A DNA stretch of 64,000 bases. It comes from QQWI01 sp964522015 (GTDB lineage: Bacteria; Bacillota; Clostridia; Peptostreptococcales; Acidaminobacteraceae). The position numbers were made by a program, and so were the translations under genes. Shown here in pieces: positions 44,065 to 52,793 of this stretch (positions are counted from its first letter, which is position 1; each line of letters opens with the position of its first letter). The notes below the pieces were generated by a model. That model saw only the letters and a list, made by a program, of their open reading frames with translations, did not search any database and was not told the origin of the DNA. The stretch lies in assembly GCA_964522015.1 (NCBI GenBank), contig CAZFST010000006.1, positions 76,096 through 140,095 of the forward strand, given 5' to 3'.

Positions 44065-46357
44065 AAAAATTAGTGTTGATCGGGCTATTCCAAAGGTTGA
44101 TGGCATGGGTCTTGTACTGGGTAAGCCAGCTTACACCGATGATCTAGCCCCAAGGGATGCCCTGATTGTCAAGGTGCTAAGGAGTCCTTATGCCCATGCG
44201 GTGATTAAGCGCATCGATGCCAAACGGGCCCTGGCGATTCCAGAAATCAAGTGCGTGCTGACTTACGAAAATGTTCCTGGTGGTGTGTTTTCAAGGGCTG
44301 GGCAGGGTTATCCAGAACCTTCACCCTATGATGCCAGGATTTTAGATCAAACCCTTAGGTATATTGGGGATGCTGTAGCGGTGGTTGCAGGGACCACTGA
44401 AAAGATGGTGGATTTAGCCCTGAGTATGCTAGTGGTTGAGTACGATATCAAAGAACCGGTACTGGATTTTGAGACTGCCATGGACCATCCGATAAAGGTC
44501 CACGATGGGGATGGGACAAGCAGTATGTTCCCAATGGGTCATTATCCAGAACGTAATTTGTCAGCCCAATACGAGATGGCAATTGGTGATGTACCTGGTG
44601 TTTTAAGCGACTGTGAAGTGGTTTACAGAGGTCAGTACTATACCCAGGCCCAGTGTCATGCCATGACAGAACCCCATGGGGCCGTGGCCTATTTCGACTT
44701 TCAAGATAGGCTCACCATTATCACAACCACCCAAACCCCTTTTCATGTGAGAAGGATTTTGGCCAGAAACTTAAAGATGCCCCTGTCTAAAATCAGGGTG
44801 ATCAAGCCCCGCATCGGCGGTGGCTACGGCGGCAAACAGGCCATCCACGGGGAATTTTACGCTGCTCTGGTGGCAATCCTTACCCACAGGCCTGCCAAGC
44901 TTATCTACACCAGAAAAGAAGTCTTTGAGTCTACCTATACAAGGCACCAGATGCGCATAGACATGACCCTAGGCGCCACAAAGGGAGGGCACATTAGGGC
45001 AATCGATATGAATGTGCTCTCAAACACCGGCGCCTACGGAGAGCACGCCCTCACCGTACTGATGGTGGCGGGCTCTAAAACCCTACCGCTTTATAATCAT
45101 GTGGAAGCGGTTGGGTTTCGGGGGGATGTGGTGTACACAAACCTGACCCCAGCAGGGGCCTTTAGGGGCTACGGCGCAGTGCAAGGGAACTTTGCCCTGG
45201 AGTCCGCCATGGACGCACTGGCTCAAAAACTTGACATGGACCCCATCGCCTTAAGGCTTCAAAACATGATCAAAGAAGGGGAAACTTCTAAAATATTTGA
45301 AGTCATGGGGGAAGGCTCAGAAGGTACGGCCATGAACATAGAGTCATGCAAACTGGATACGTGTCTTGACCAAGTCCTTGAAGCCATTGACTGGGCCAAC
45401 AAATACCCACGGGTACAAGTATCCCCCCATATCGTCAGAGGTGTGGGTGCAGCTATTGCCATGCAAGGGTCGGGGATTCCCTATATCGATATGGCCTCCG
45501 CCATTATCAAGCTCAACGACGAAGGCTTTTTCAATCTGTTAATAGGCGCTACCGACCTGGGCACTGGCTCTGATACGATATTGGCCCAAATGGCTGCAGA
45601 GCGCCTAGGGGTTGATGTCTCTAAAATTATTGTGTATTCCTCTGACACTGACTTAACCCCGTACGATACAGGGGCTTTCGCCTCAAGTACCACATACGTG
45701 TCGGGCCACAGCGTTATACTAGCGGCCGACCGGATGCGTGATCTCATTTTAGCAAAAGCCAAAGCCTTTTATAATGCCACAACCGTGGACTTTGACGGCG
45801 AACATATCACCGCTGATGCAAATACTGTAAGCCTGGCTGATTTCTCCACCACGATTTTTTACTCCAAACATCAGGAACAGCTTGTGAGCACTGGGTCTTA
45901 TGTGGGCACAAAATCGCCCCCACCATATATGGCAGGGGCTTGTGAAGTGGAAATTGATACGCGGACGGGGCATATCAAGGTTCTGAATTTTCAGGCAAGT
46001 GTGGATTGTGGTGTCACTATTAATCCAAATTTAGCTCGGATTCAAGTGGAAGGGGCCTTGCTTCAGGGCATTGGCATGACCCTTTACGAAGAGGCTCTGA
46101 TTACTGACAAGGGCAAGATGCGGGGCAATAGCTTTTTAACTTATAAGGTGCCAACCCGTATGGAAGTGGGTGGCATCCACGTTCAATTTGCCAAGAGTTA
46201 TGAACCGTCGGGACCCTTTGGGGCAAAATCCGTAGGTGAAATCGGCATCGACACCCCACCGGCAGCCATTGCAAATGCAATCTTCAACGCAACCGGCATC
46301 CGCATGACCAAGCTCCCAATTACCAGCGAAGACCTGTGGCAAAAATTGCAAAAATGA
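44054..46357 (+). CDS. Molybdenum hydroxylase large subunit, second set (XdhA/XdhD-like)
   Basis: 767 residues with RIGGGYGGKQAIHG, GAFRGYGAVQGNFALES, GATDLGTGSDTI and the catalytic Glu in FGAKSVGEIGID. About 60 residues longer than the first large subunit and clearly divergent from it, so the two enzymes probably act on different positions or substrates (for example xanthine and another purine). The ATG at 44054 is taken because the family fold begins there; an upstream ATG lies inside the Fe-S gene. Last gene of the cluster; a terminator follows. Confidence 0.93.
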   Translation: MKARKISVDRAIPKVDGMGLVLGKPAYTDDLAPRDALIVKVLRSPYAHAVIKRIDAKRALAIPEIKCVLTYENVPGGVFSRAGQGYPEPSPYDARILDQTLRYIGDAVAVVAGTTEKMVDLALSMLVVEYDIKEPVLDFETAMDHPIKVHDGDGTSSMFPMGHYPERNLSAQYEMAIGDVPGVLSDCEVVYRGQYYTQAQCHAMTEPHGAVAYFDFQDRLTIITTTQTPFHVRRILARNLKMPLSKIRVIKPRIGGGYGGKQAIHGEFYAALVAILTHRPAKLIYTRKEVFESTYTRHQMRIDMTLGATKGGHIRAIDMNVLSNTGAYGEHALTVLMVAGSKTLPLYNHVEAVGFRGDVVYTNLTPAGAFRGYGAVQGNFALESAMDALAQKLDMDPIALRLQNMIKEGETSKIFEVMGEGSEGTAMNIESCKLDTCLDQVLEAIDWANKYPRVQVSPHIVRGVGAAIAMQGSGIPYIDMASAIIKLNDEGFFNLLIGATDLGTGSDTILAQMAAERLGVDVSKIIVYSSDTDLTPYDTGAFASSTTYVSGHSVILAADRMRDLILAKAKAFYNATTVDFDGEHITADANTVSLADFSTTIFYSKHQEQLVSTGSYVGTKSPPPYMAGACEVEIDTRTGHIKVLNFQASVDCGVTINPNLARIQVEGALLQGIGMTLYEEALITDKGKMRGNSFLTYKVPTRMEVGGIHVQFAKSYEPSGPFGAKSVGEIGIDTPPAAIANAIFNATGIRMTKLPITSEDLWQKLQK

Positions 46358-46398
46358 CCCAGGGGTAATGAGTCAGTGGGACGTGCACCGTGGCTCGC
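46358..46398. repeat. REP-like repeat after the purine cluster
   Basis: Half-element GTGGGACGTGCACCGTGGCT preceded by AATGAGTCA, matching the arm of the 38956 repeat and the 62270 copy. The complementary arm is missing here. Confidence 0.75.
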
Positions 46399-46408
46399 TT
46401 TTGACATA

Positions 46409-46456
46409 GAAAACGTGGGGATATAGAAATAATCCCGGCGTTTTCTTTTGTTTTTT
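46409..46456 (+). terminator. Terminator of the purine cluster
   Basis: GAAAACGTGGGGA (46409-46421) pairs with TCCCGGCGTTTTC (46433-46445), one or two mismatches, followed by a T-rich run. Confidence 0.8.
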
Positions 46457-46513
46457 CGAGATACTGTGAATTTGCTTGTTCAAGTTAGTAGTTGTCAAAG
46501 TGCAGTATGACGA

Positions 46514-47677
46514 TTAGTTTTCCTTGGCAAATTCTTCTGCGAACACTGGTAAATAGTCTTGAAAGGTCAGATATTTGTCACGGCTATTATGATAGACTTT
46601 AATCAACGCAATAGCATCCTCTATATGTGAAAAGCCTTGATTGAAGTTCTTAGTCACTTGCCTTTTCATCTCTTCCTCACCATGAATTTCTCCAATCAGA
46701 AGACATGTGACGGCTCGTACAGTGTACTCGTCAAAAACCTTATCCCAATTGTTGTATACCTCATTGGATGCTGAAGAATCGAAGGGTTTATACCGCCATT
46801 CACTTTTAGCGACTGAGTCTGTATGATTTTTAATGCCAATAGTTGTGAATCTGTGGGCCAGTTCATGTATGATGATTGATGTAAATTCTATATCGTTGTC
46901 TGGTATTGGTACTGGTATTGTAATCAGTGTTTCATAACCGCCATCTTTTAGTGGAAAGGTTACATTGTAGCCATTTTGTGCATAGGGTGTTATGGTAACC
47001 GTAGTATTTTCAATCGATTGCCCAAAAAAATTCTCGATGTTTTCAACAATTTGATTTTTGGAAATGAGTTGATCAGACTTTTTTAGAAGGATTTCGTAGA
47101 GGGGTTTATTCGAATTAAAAAACTCTTCAAATTCACCTTTTTCTCTAAAATTCCTCATCAAATACATGAGCATCTCACCAGTATCTAAATACTCGTATAG
47201 TTTAATACTTAGCCCTTTAAAGTCTAAGTTTTTATTCACTTTATTATCACGATCAAAGAAGCTTACCACTTCAGTAAAAGCACCGTATGTCATGCCTTTT
47301 TTCAATCCGTTATCTAATAATAGTAAAAATCTATCACTGACATTTGGTTTGAATAATTTTCTTGAAGCCACAACATAACCGGGATCTTTAGCATAGTTCA
47401 TGGGCTTGTCGTACATAAACTCAGCGGCTAAATTGAGTAATTCGATACGGGGGTCAACGCAAAGGGTTAATTTACTTTTAGTAGGATAGTAATAGGGTTC
47501 TTCAAGCTCTATTTCAGTTTGCAAAGTGTTAGGTGATGCCGCTATGGGCAAAGGTTGGGCTTTATCCACTTCTGAATTTGCATGATTCTTAAGCTCACAA
47601 CCACACAGGGAAAGTAATGCATAGCATACACATGTCAAAAGACACGCTTTTAATAGTTTACTTCTTAAGTGGACCAT
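46514..47677 (-). CDS. DUF4932-like zinc-metallopeptidase lipoprotein
   Basis: 387 residues. The lipobox ends at C27 (SLCGC). Zinc-peptidase motif H271-E-L-A-H275 with a downstream Glu in VFDEYTVRAV as likely third ligand, the DUF4932 pattern. It would be an extracytoplasmic membrane-tethered protease; substrates unknown. No partner gene in tight linkage. Confidence 0.78.
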   Translation of the reverse strand: MVHLRSKLLKACLLTCVCYALLSLCGCELKNHANSEVDKAQPLPIAASPNTLQTEIELEEPYYYPTKSKLTLCVDPRIELLNLAAEFMYDKPMNYAKDPGYVVASRKLFKPNVSDRFLLLLDNGLKKGMTYGAFTEVVSFFDRDNKVNKNLDFKGLSIKLYEYLDTGEMLMYLMRNFREKGEFEEFFNSNKPLYEILLKKSDQLISKNQIVENIENFFGQSIENTTVTITPYAQNGYNVTFPLKDGGYETLITIPVPIPDNDIEFTSIIIHELAHRFTTIGIKNHTDSVAKSEWRYKPFDSSASNEVYNNWDKVFDEYTVRAVTCLLIGEIHGEEEMKRQVTKNFNQGFSHIEDAIALIKVYHNSRDKYLTFQDYLPVFAEEFAKEN

Positions 47678-47877
47678 CTTTTTTATGACTCCGATTTATT
47701 TTGACTTTAGTGCTTGATTATCTTTTCTGCAACGTGATGACTGAGTGTAATTTTTTACAATACTATATTATACATAAAAACCTTAATTTCAGCTTAACAT
47801 TTTGAAAAACGATAGATTTTGTTAACATTTATTGTCGCTATCACTTGGCATTTCGGTGTAAAATTGTACTGATTTTT

Positions 47878-48108
47878 ATGAATTTTTTATTAATTATGAT
47901 ATGTTTTGTAGCATTTTCAATTATTCTGATGTATTTTGGTTTTTCAAAACCCAACTTATACGATTTTATAACAGTAAATGCATGTGCATCAGGATTTGAT
48001 GCAATATACTTTTGCTATATGGTTATGATCCCCCAAAAAACTTTTGTGCACTGGGCTAATTTTCAGATTTACTGGTCTCATGATCCATATGCTTTGAAAA
48101 ATTCATGA
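47878..48108 (+). CDS. Possible small membrane protein
   Basis: 76 residues from the ATG at 47878, with one or two hydrophobic segments (MNFLLIMICFVAFSIILMYF). No ribosome binding site is visible and the region is very AT-rich, so it may be spurious or a fragment. If it is not a gene, 47678-48255 holds only AT-rich sequence and the palindrome at 48118. Confidence 0.25.
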   Translation: MNFLLIMICFVAFSIILMYFGFSKPNLYDFITVNACASGFDAIYFCYMVMIPQKTFVHWANFQIYWSHDPYALKNS

Positions 48109-48117
48109 AATAAACTA

Positions 48118-48174
48118 AGGGGTCCGCGTACAATTCATCAGAATTTAATTCTGATGAATTGTACGCGGACCCCT
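48118..48174. repeat. Perfect 28-bp palindrome
   Basis: Arms 48118-48145 and 48147-48174 are exact reverse complements around one base, so a 57-base cruciform is possible. The arm starts AGGGGTCCGCGTACAATTCA. No T-run follows in either direction. It lies upstream (in the minus sense, downstream) of the two-domain membrane gene. Its sequence is unlike the other repeat families here. Confidence 0.9.
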
Positions 48175-48255
48175 ATTCATTGGCCGCACTTCTTAAATTA
48201 CCTTCTTATACCATCGTGAACTGGTGTCGTAAGAGTAATGTTACTTTGATTATTG

Positions 48256-49191
48256 TCACTCCACCCGTTCCATCACATAATATGCTGCAGGCATATTGCG
48301 ATAGATAACATCGCCGCTAATCCAAGGAAAGAATAGATAGTCTTTGCCATTGATTTCTTCGATATAATAACCTTCTACGCAGCTGTGCTCAGGGGAAAGG
48401 ATCTTTCCATTTGTCCACTCGTATGCATCATTTTTCGGAAAAGTATCTTTAAAATTAGCAACGACTTTGCCATCATCAAGAACATCAATACCCTCTAAAA
48501 CTAACTCGTAGTGAGATGGGCTTTGTTGCGTGGTAAAATCGTCTTTGTTGACGACAAAGTTAACAGATTTCCATCTTCCAAGAAGTGCTTCGTCATTTAC
48601 AAATTCAAGATCTGTATTGTCATTTCTCAGATTTACTGGTTTTGTATCTTTGTGGTCAACTTGATCAATTCTCATTAGAACATAGTATTTCGGTACTTTA
48701 AAGTCATATACATAGTCCCCACTTTTCCATTGCATAAAGAGATAGTCATGACCGTCAATGTTTTTAATTTCGTAGCTAGCATCGGTTTTATCTGCTGTAT
48801 GCAAAATATGACCTTTTGTAAAGGTAAAGCCACCAGGTGACAGGGCCTCTCCATCCAATGAAAACATAGTGTTGCCTTCACTTGTAAATGCAAGTGTTTC
48901 AAATGCAAAATCAGCTATCGCATCTGATTGATTTGTTTTGATCGTCGGTGAGAATGCTTCAATTCTGTCCACAAAATCCACAGCTTGCCAAGTGCCAACC
49001 AACTCCTGATCTAATTGAAAGGCATAATCGATTTTGTCTTGTTGAAACAAGATTTTTGTGGCGAATGATCCTGCAGTAAAAGAGATGCTAAGAACCAGTG
49101 TTGAAATGATTGCCATTCTTAATGTTCTTTTAGATTTCATTTTTTCCTTGTCCTTTCGTTCATGTATTGACCATAAGGTTTCAAAGTCCAT
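48256..49191 (-). CDS. Membrane protein with two BlaR1-C-like domains, partner of the ECF sigma factor
   Basis: 311 residues. A short cytoplasmic N-terminus (about 22), one membrane helix (about 24-46) and two similar extracellular domains of about 120 residues, each opening with LVGTWQAVDFV or LLGRWKSVNFV and closing with DYLFMQWKSGDYVY or DYLFFPWISGDVIY. Closing motifs of this type occur at the C-terminus of Bacillus BlaR1-like proteins. Eleven bases after the sigma gene, so probably its anti-sigma or sensor. GAGGAGG before the ATG. Confidence 0.75.
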   Translation of the reverse strand: MDFETLWSIHERKDKEKMKSKRTLRMAIISTLVLSISFTAGSFATKILFQQDKIDYAFQLDQELVGTWQAVDFVDRIEAFSPTIKTNQSDAIADFAFETLAFTSEGNTMFSLDGEALSPGGFTFTKGHILHTADKTDASYEIKNIDGHDYLFMQWKSGDYVYDFKVPKYYVLMRIDQVDHKDTKPVNLRNDNTDLEFVNDEALLGRWKSVNFVVNKDDFTTQQSPSHYELVLEGIDVLDDGKVVANFKDTFPKNDAYEWTNGKILSPEHSCVEGYYIEEINGKDYLFFPWISGDVIYRNMPAAYYVMERVE

Positions 49192-49202
49192 AGTGTCCTC
49201 CT

Positions 49203-49721
49203 CTAGTATTCCAAGATCTCAAGATGATTGGGGTTTGAACGTCTAAGTTGCGTGAGCGCTGCATTAAGCCTGGATTTGCATGTGCCAACTGGAATTTCTA
49301 AAAGCGACGCAATTTCGGGTAACGTCAGAGATTCATAATAATGCAAGACGACAATTTCCCGACTTTTAGGTTTTAGCAGGGATACCAATTCCCATAAGAG
49401 TTGATCTTGTGCACCTGAAAATATGGATTCAACAAAGTTGTTTTGGTCCGCAGTCTCGGGTACGCTGTCGGTGAGAAACCACCTTTTAAATTTGCGCGCA
49501 TTTTGACGCACACAATTCACCAAAATCTTGCTTAGCCAAGGCTTAATTGGCTTCGTCTTATCGTATTGATGATATTTTTCGAAGGCAATTAGAAAAGTTT
49601 CAGATACCATATCCTCGGCTAAAGGTTTAGATTGTGTCATAAAAAGCGCCAGTTTATAGAGTGCTAAAAAGTGTTGGCTGTAGATATCTTCAGCTTGTTT
49701 CTTAGTAATCGGTAGTCGCAT
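49203..49721 (-). CDS. ECF-type RNA polymerase sigma factor
   Basis: 172 residues with region 2 (ALYKLALFMTQSKPLAEDMV, SETFLIAFEKYHQYD) and region 4 (LTLPEIASLLEIPVGTCKSR). Typical size for ECF sigma factors. AGGAGGC lies before the ATG. It is followed by the membrane partner gene. Confidence 0.92.
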   Translation of the reverse strand: MRLPITKKQAEDIYSQHFLALYKLALFMTQSKPLAEDMVSETFLIAFEKYHQYDKTKPIKPWLSKILVNCVRQNARKFKRWFLTDSVPETADQNNFVESIFSGAQDQLLWELVSLLKPKSREIVVLHYYESLTLPEIASLLEIPVGTCKSRLNAALTQLRRSNPNHLEILEY

Positions 49722-49743
49722 GAAGCTGCCTCCTATACATTTT

Positions 49744-49755
49744 TTGAACGTTCAA
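49744..49755. promoter_or_regulatory. Palindrome upstream of the ECF sigma gene
   Basis: TTGAACGTTCAA, perfectly symmetric, about 23 bases before the start of the sigma gene, in its 5' leader or promoter. Candidate operator; nothing further supports it. Confidence 0.3.
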
Positions 49756-49830
49756 TCCTAATATGCATGAAGTAAGATAAGGGTTCGTTTTATTTTGATA
49801 AATAAAAAAACTTTTTAGTATAATTGTCAC

Positions 49831-49986
49831 CTATATGAGAAGTTGCTGCAAATACTCATGATATGCAAGCACTTGTAAGGTGTCTTCTATTGAACAATAC
49901 AATTTATATGACGGGGTAAGTGGATAGTTCTCTATAATAAAATTTAGATTCTTATTTTGTTGAGATTCACTCAGAAAGTGTTGAAG
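49831..49986 (-). pseudogene. Possible gene remnant
   Basis: The minus strand codes 51 residues between stops, including IIENYPLTPSYKLYCSIED and LAYHEYLQQLL, with protein-like composition but no start codon or ribosome binding site. It may be the 3' end of a lost gene. The rest of the 49722-50198 gap holds the sigma leader and a hairpin only. Confidence 0.3.
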
Positions 49987-50011
49987 TTAGATTGAAAGCG
50001 CTGAAGAAAAA

Positions 50012-50047
50012 AAAGTAGACCTGATGTTGAAAAGAGCAGTCTACTTT
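50012..50047. terminator. Hairpin with GTAGAC arms
   Basis: AAAGTAGAC and GTCTACTTT form a 9-bp stem with an 18-base loop; A-run before it. The arms resemble those of the terminator at 53646. Confidence 0.5.
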
Positions 50048-50198
50048 GTGTCAAAAGATGGTCTGGTTTAGTGACTAATCACACTTGGCGAAAGCTTACT
50101 TAAGATGCTCAAGTGGCTGTTACAAAACCGGAATAAAAATTGTTTGATTGTTGACCAAGACACACTTAGGGAACTCCCAAATATCTTCTTCATAATTG

Positions 50199-50357
50199 TT
50201 AGATATCCTTCTTTGTAAACTTGTCAAGAATCCTACGAATCAGTCGTTTTAATCCAATCAATTCACCGACCCAATCAACAAATAAGCACCAATACTTAGA
50301 TACAATTATAAATGACAACAGCAAAAGAAGTATTCTAAGACTAAATGGCAGTTCCAT
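50199..50357 (-). CDS. Small single-helix membrane protein
   Basis: 52 residues. AGGAGG lies seven bases before the ATG at 50357. One membrane helix near the N-terminus (SLRILLLLLSFIIVSKYWC) and a basic amphipathic end (LKRLIRRILDKFTKK). Function unknown; the clear ribosome binding site and amphipathic basic helix would suit a small regulatory or toxin-like membrane peptide. Confidence 0.6.
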   Translation of the reverse strand: MELPFSLRILLLLLSFIIVSKYWCLFVDWVGELIGLKRLIRRILDKFTKKDI

Positions 50358-50418
50358 ATGGTTGCCTCCTGTAGTTGGGGTGTCTTGCTAAGCGAATTCT
50401 TTTGGTGATGATAATGAC

Positions 50419-50865
50419 TTATTTCTTCTCCATAAAAACCGCTTCCCCAGAGTATTCATACCCACATGATTCATAGCAAGCCCTGGCAGCAGAGTTGTCG
50501 TTACTTACATATAATCTTGAACCCATTGCGTCTAACTGATCTACCAGTTTGTCTGCTTGGCTCATCAATTGTTTACTGATGCCTCTTCCTCTGTATGATG
50601 GTGCTACCCAGAGCTCATCGACGTAGACATGGCCCTTGCCATTGAATCTGCCTACTTTCGGAATATAGACGAGGCTTATCCACCCTACAGGTTTGCCTTC
50701 AATAACTGCAGAGAAAATATATAAATTATCATTCATCAGTTCATTTCTAACGTCGTCTGGTATCACATAATCTATTTCTGTTTTTCGCTCACACCCATTT
50801 AGTCTCCAATAGACCATTTCATCAAATCGGGAGTAGTTGAGTTCGTTGATTCTTATAATTTGCAT
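50419..50865 (-). CDS. GNAT-family acetyltransferase
   Basis: 148 residues with acetyl-CoA motif VAPSYRGRGISKQL and the C-terminal NDNSAARACYESCGYEYSG. Substrate unknown. First of five GNAT genes on the minus strand in 50400-58900. Confidence 0.88.
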   Translation of the reverse strand: MQIIRINELNYSRFDEMVYWRLNGCERKTEIDYVIPDDVRNELMNDNLYIFSAVIEGKPVGWISLVYIPKVGRFNGKGHVYVDELWVAPSYRGRGISKQLMSQADKLVDQLDAMGSRLYVSNDNSAARACYESCGYEYSGEAVFMEKK

Positions 50866-50913
50866 TCGGTACCTAACCCTTCGATTGGCCTCATTGGCTA
50901 CTTTGTTACAGTC

Positions 50914-51720
50914 TTATGCGCTAATTATTTTCCTTATCTCTATAATTTGACGTTCGATGGCATTAATGTCACTTCTATCAGCAAATTGGTCTCCAAACCC
51001 ACCGTATTCTAGAGTGACAACATGAGGCTGAGAAATGCTTAAAACATGACTCAGAAGAACGTAGTCTTCTTGAGTCATCTCAGCATGCTCATCCCTTAAA
51101 CCCGTATCACTTGACTGTGTGCCCACTACATGAATTTCCCTAACACGGTGCAGGGGTAATTGATTTAAGTAATCTTCGATAGTCATATTGAGACCTGAAG
51201 CTGCAATTATTGCATGTGCAATATCCAAGATCATATCAATATCATGTTCTTCACAGATTTCACTGATCAGCTTAGGGTTGACTGATTCTTTTAAGATGCC
51301 AGGGCTGTTTAAATGATAGTAATCTGTATAAGGCATGTTTTCTACTAGCAGTTCACAGCAGATATTCTCTTTCCAAAGAGAAATAAAAAGACTCATCCTT
51401 GCTTTAATCATCTCATATGTAACAGTATCATCATCCCAATCGTCTTTGATTGTTCCAAAATGAATACCTAGATACTCGGAACGGCATACTCTCAAGTTCT
51501 GATTGATCTGATCCCAGTCATTATCCACTATTATTTTTGCACCAGTATGTTGTGGTATCTCCATGCCCACACCGTGCAAAAGCAATTTACCGTAATCCGA
51601 ATATGTTGAGGGTATTTTGTCTTCTCGGCTTGCTAATGCTATCTTGACATAATCGACTTCAACTCTATTGTTCTCAATCAATGTCATTAACTCAGTTGAT
51701 AGGTTGCATGCTAATTTCAT
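50914..51720 (-). CDS. DUF692-like metal-dependent TIM-barrel enzyme (MbnB/TglH family relative)
   Basis: 268 residues. The pattern of ligands fits DUF692: H49 (LLLHGVG), H87 (LGIHFG), E127-N128 (LLVENMP), D166/H169 (LDIAHAI), H197 (REIHVVG), D210-H212 (RDEHAEM) and E238 (TLEYGG). Characterised members (MbnB, TglH, ChrH) are multi-iron oxidases that modify cysteines in small peptides. A xylose-isomerase-like fold enzyme is the alternative. No cysteine-containing precursor or partner protein was found beside it. Confidence 0.7.
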   Translation of the reverse strand: MKLACNLSTELMTLIENNRVEVDYVKIALASREDKIPSTYSDYGKLLLHGVGMEIPQHTGAKIIVDNDWDQINQNLRVCRSEYLGIHFGTIKDDWDDDTVTYEMIKARMSLFISLWKENICCELLVENMPYTDYYHLNSPGILKESVNPKLISEICEEHDIDMILDIAHAIIAASGLNMTIEDYLNQLPLHRVREIHVVGTQSSDTGLRDEHAEMTQEDYVLLSHVLSISQPHVVTLEYGGFGDQFADRSDINAIERQIIEIRKIISA

Positions 51721-51750
51721 AGAAAGGTCCTTTTCATTTTCATCGATCCT

Positions 51751-52235
51751 TTAAATTAATGTCTTTACCCACTCCGAATAGCCACCCTGTGGACTTGTTT
51801 GCAGGTATCTCAGCAATAGCTCTCGTGTCTCATCCCCGAGAACCCCTTTAGTAATTTGAGGTAATGTGAAAACCGATGAAGTATGGTGCTCATCCAATGA
51901 TTTCTTAGCCCAGTCAGCACCCCCATCTGTAGGGGAATCAACAGAGTAGTACACACTGCCGACAAAAGAATTGATAGCAGCGCCTTCATTTCTGCATGGG
52001 CGAGGTAGCGTCTATCCGCTTTTTCACTGACGATTTGAGTCACATCATCCTGAATGATGCATTCCCCAGTTTTGTAACAATTTTTGCATCCAATACAGTA
52101 CTTGATTGTCGATTCAGAAAGATTGATTTCCTTTGTCATGATACCCATGCTTTTGAGACCCTCTATCACTTGATTTGCAATCAGATAGGTATTGCCGTGC
52201 TTTCTTGGACTTCCGTTAATAAAAATCGCTTTCAT
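51751..52235 (-). pseudogene. Broken NADPH-dependent FMN reductase
   Basis: The front (from 52235, after GAGAGG) reads FINGSPRKHGNTYLIANQV and the iron-sulfur-type KYCIGCKNCYKTGECIIQDD, as in flavodoxin-fold reductases. After VTQIVSE the frame no longer fits; the family continuation, RTLPRPC then VYYSVDSPTDGGADWAKKS, appears in another frame to 51751. Some 30-40 residues around the flavin loop are missing as well. A deletion plus frameshift has inactivated it. Confidence 0.75.
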
Positions 52236-52320
52236 TCTAACCTCTCTTTGTCTACCCTGGCATTCAATTTCCGTCAATAGTGACCTTTGATTCAGTGGTC
52301 TATTTAGATATTACTTTAAC

Positions 52321-52755
52321 TTAAATCTGAAAAAAATAAGTAACATCATCTTCAAGTGTCGTATGTGATTTGTCACCGCCGGATTTTTCATACAGGGCAC
52401 AGGCTGCTGTGTTGTGTTTTTGTGTAAATAAAAAGAACCTGCATATGCCAGTCAGCTTACATAATTTTTTGATGTCGGACAGGAGTTCAAGACCGATACC
52501 TTGTCGTTGGTACTCGGGAAGCACACCAACTTCATGGATATAGAGCATATTGCCCTTGTTATCTAGGCGATTAAGCTCATAGCCATACGCAAAACCAATG
52601 ACTTTTTCATCCTGTATACAGGCAAAAATCCAATTCATCGGGTTAGAGAGAAACTGCCTCCCATTTTCTTCACAAATGAAATTGGCTCGAAAATCCTTGT
52701 TCATACCCAAAACTAAATTTAAATCTGAAGCCTGTAATTTTCTATATTCTCTCAT
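52321..52755 (-). CDS. GNAT-family acetyltransferase (AAC(3)-I-like)
   Basis: 144 residues from the ATG at 52755 (other starts at 52764 and 52776 lie nearer to the AAGGGG). Acetyl-CoA motif VLPEYQRQGIGLELL and an end pattern with NTAACALYEKSGG and DDVTYFF, like the AAC(3)-I group. Substrate could be an aminoglycoside or another amine; resistance should not be assumed. Confidence 0.82.
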   Translation of the reverse strand: MREYRKLQASDLNLVLGMNKDFRANFICEENGRQFLSNPMNWIFACIQDEKVIGFAYGYELNRLDNKGNMLYIHEVGVLPEYQRQGIGLELLSDIKKLCKLTGICRFFLFTQKHNTAACALYEKSGGDKSHTTLEDDVTYFFQI

Positions 52756-52793
52756 AGTCACCATGACCCCTTTCACTGCCTCAGCGCACTGAT

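Noticed and set aside
30498..46357. In-frame selenocysteine codons in the molybdenum hydroxylases
   Set aside because: All large, Fe-S and FAD frames are complete without an internal TGA; selenium in this family is a labile cofactor and leaves no codon signal.
51751..51954. 67-residue frame as a peptide precursor for the DUF692 enzyme
   Set aside because: It has no cysteine and matches the expected C-terminal part of the broken FMN reductase.
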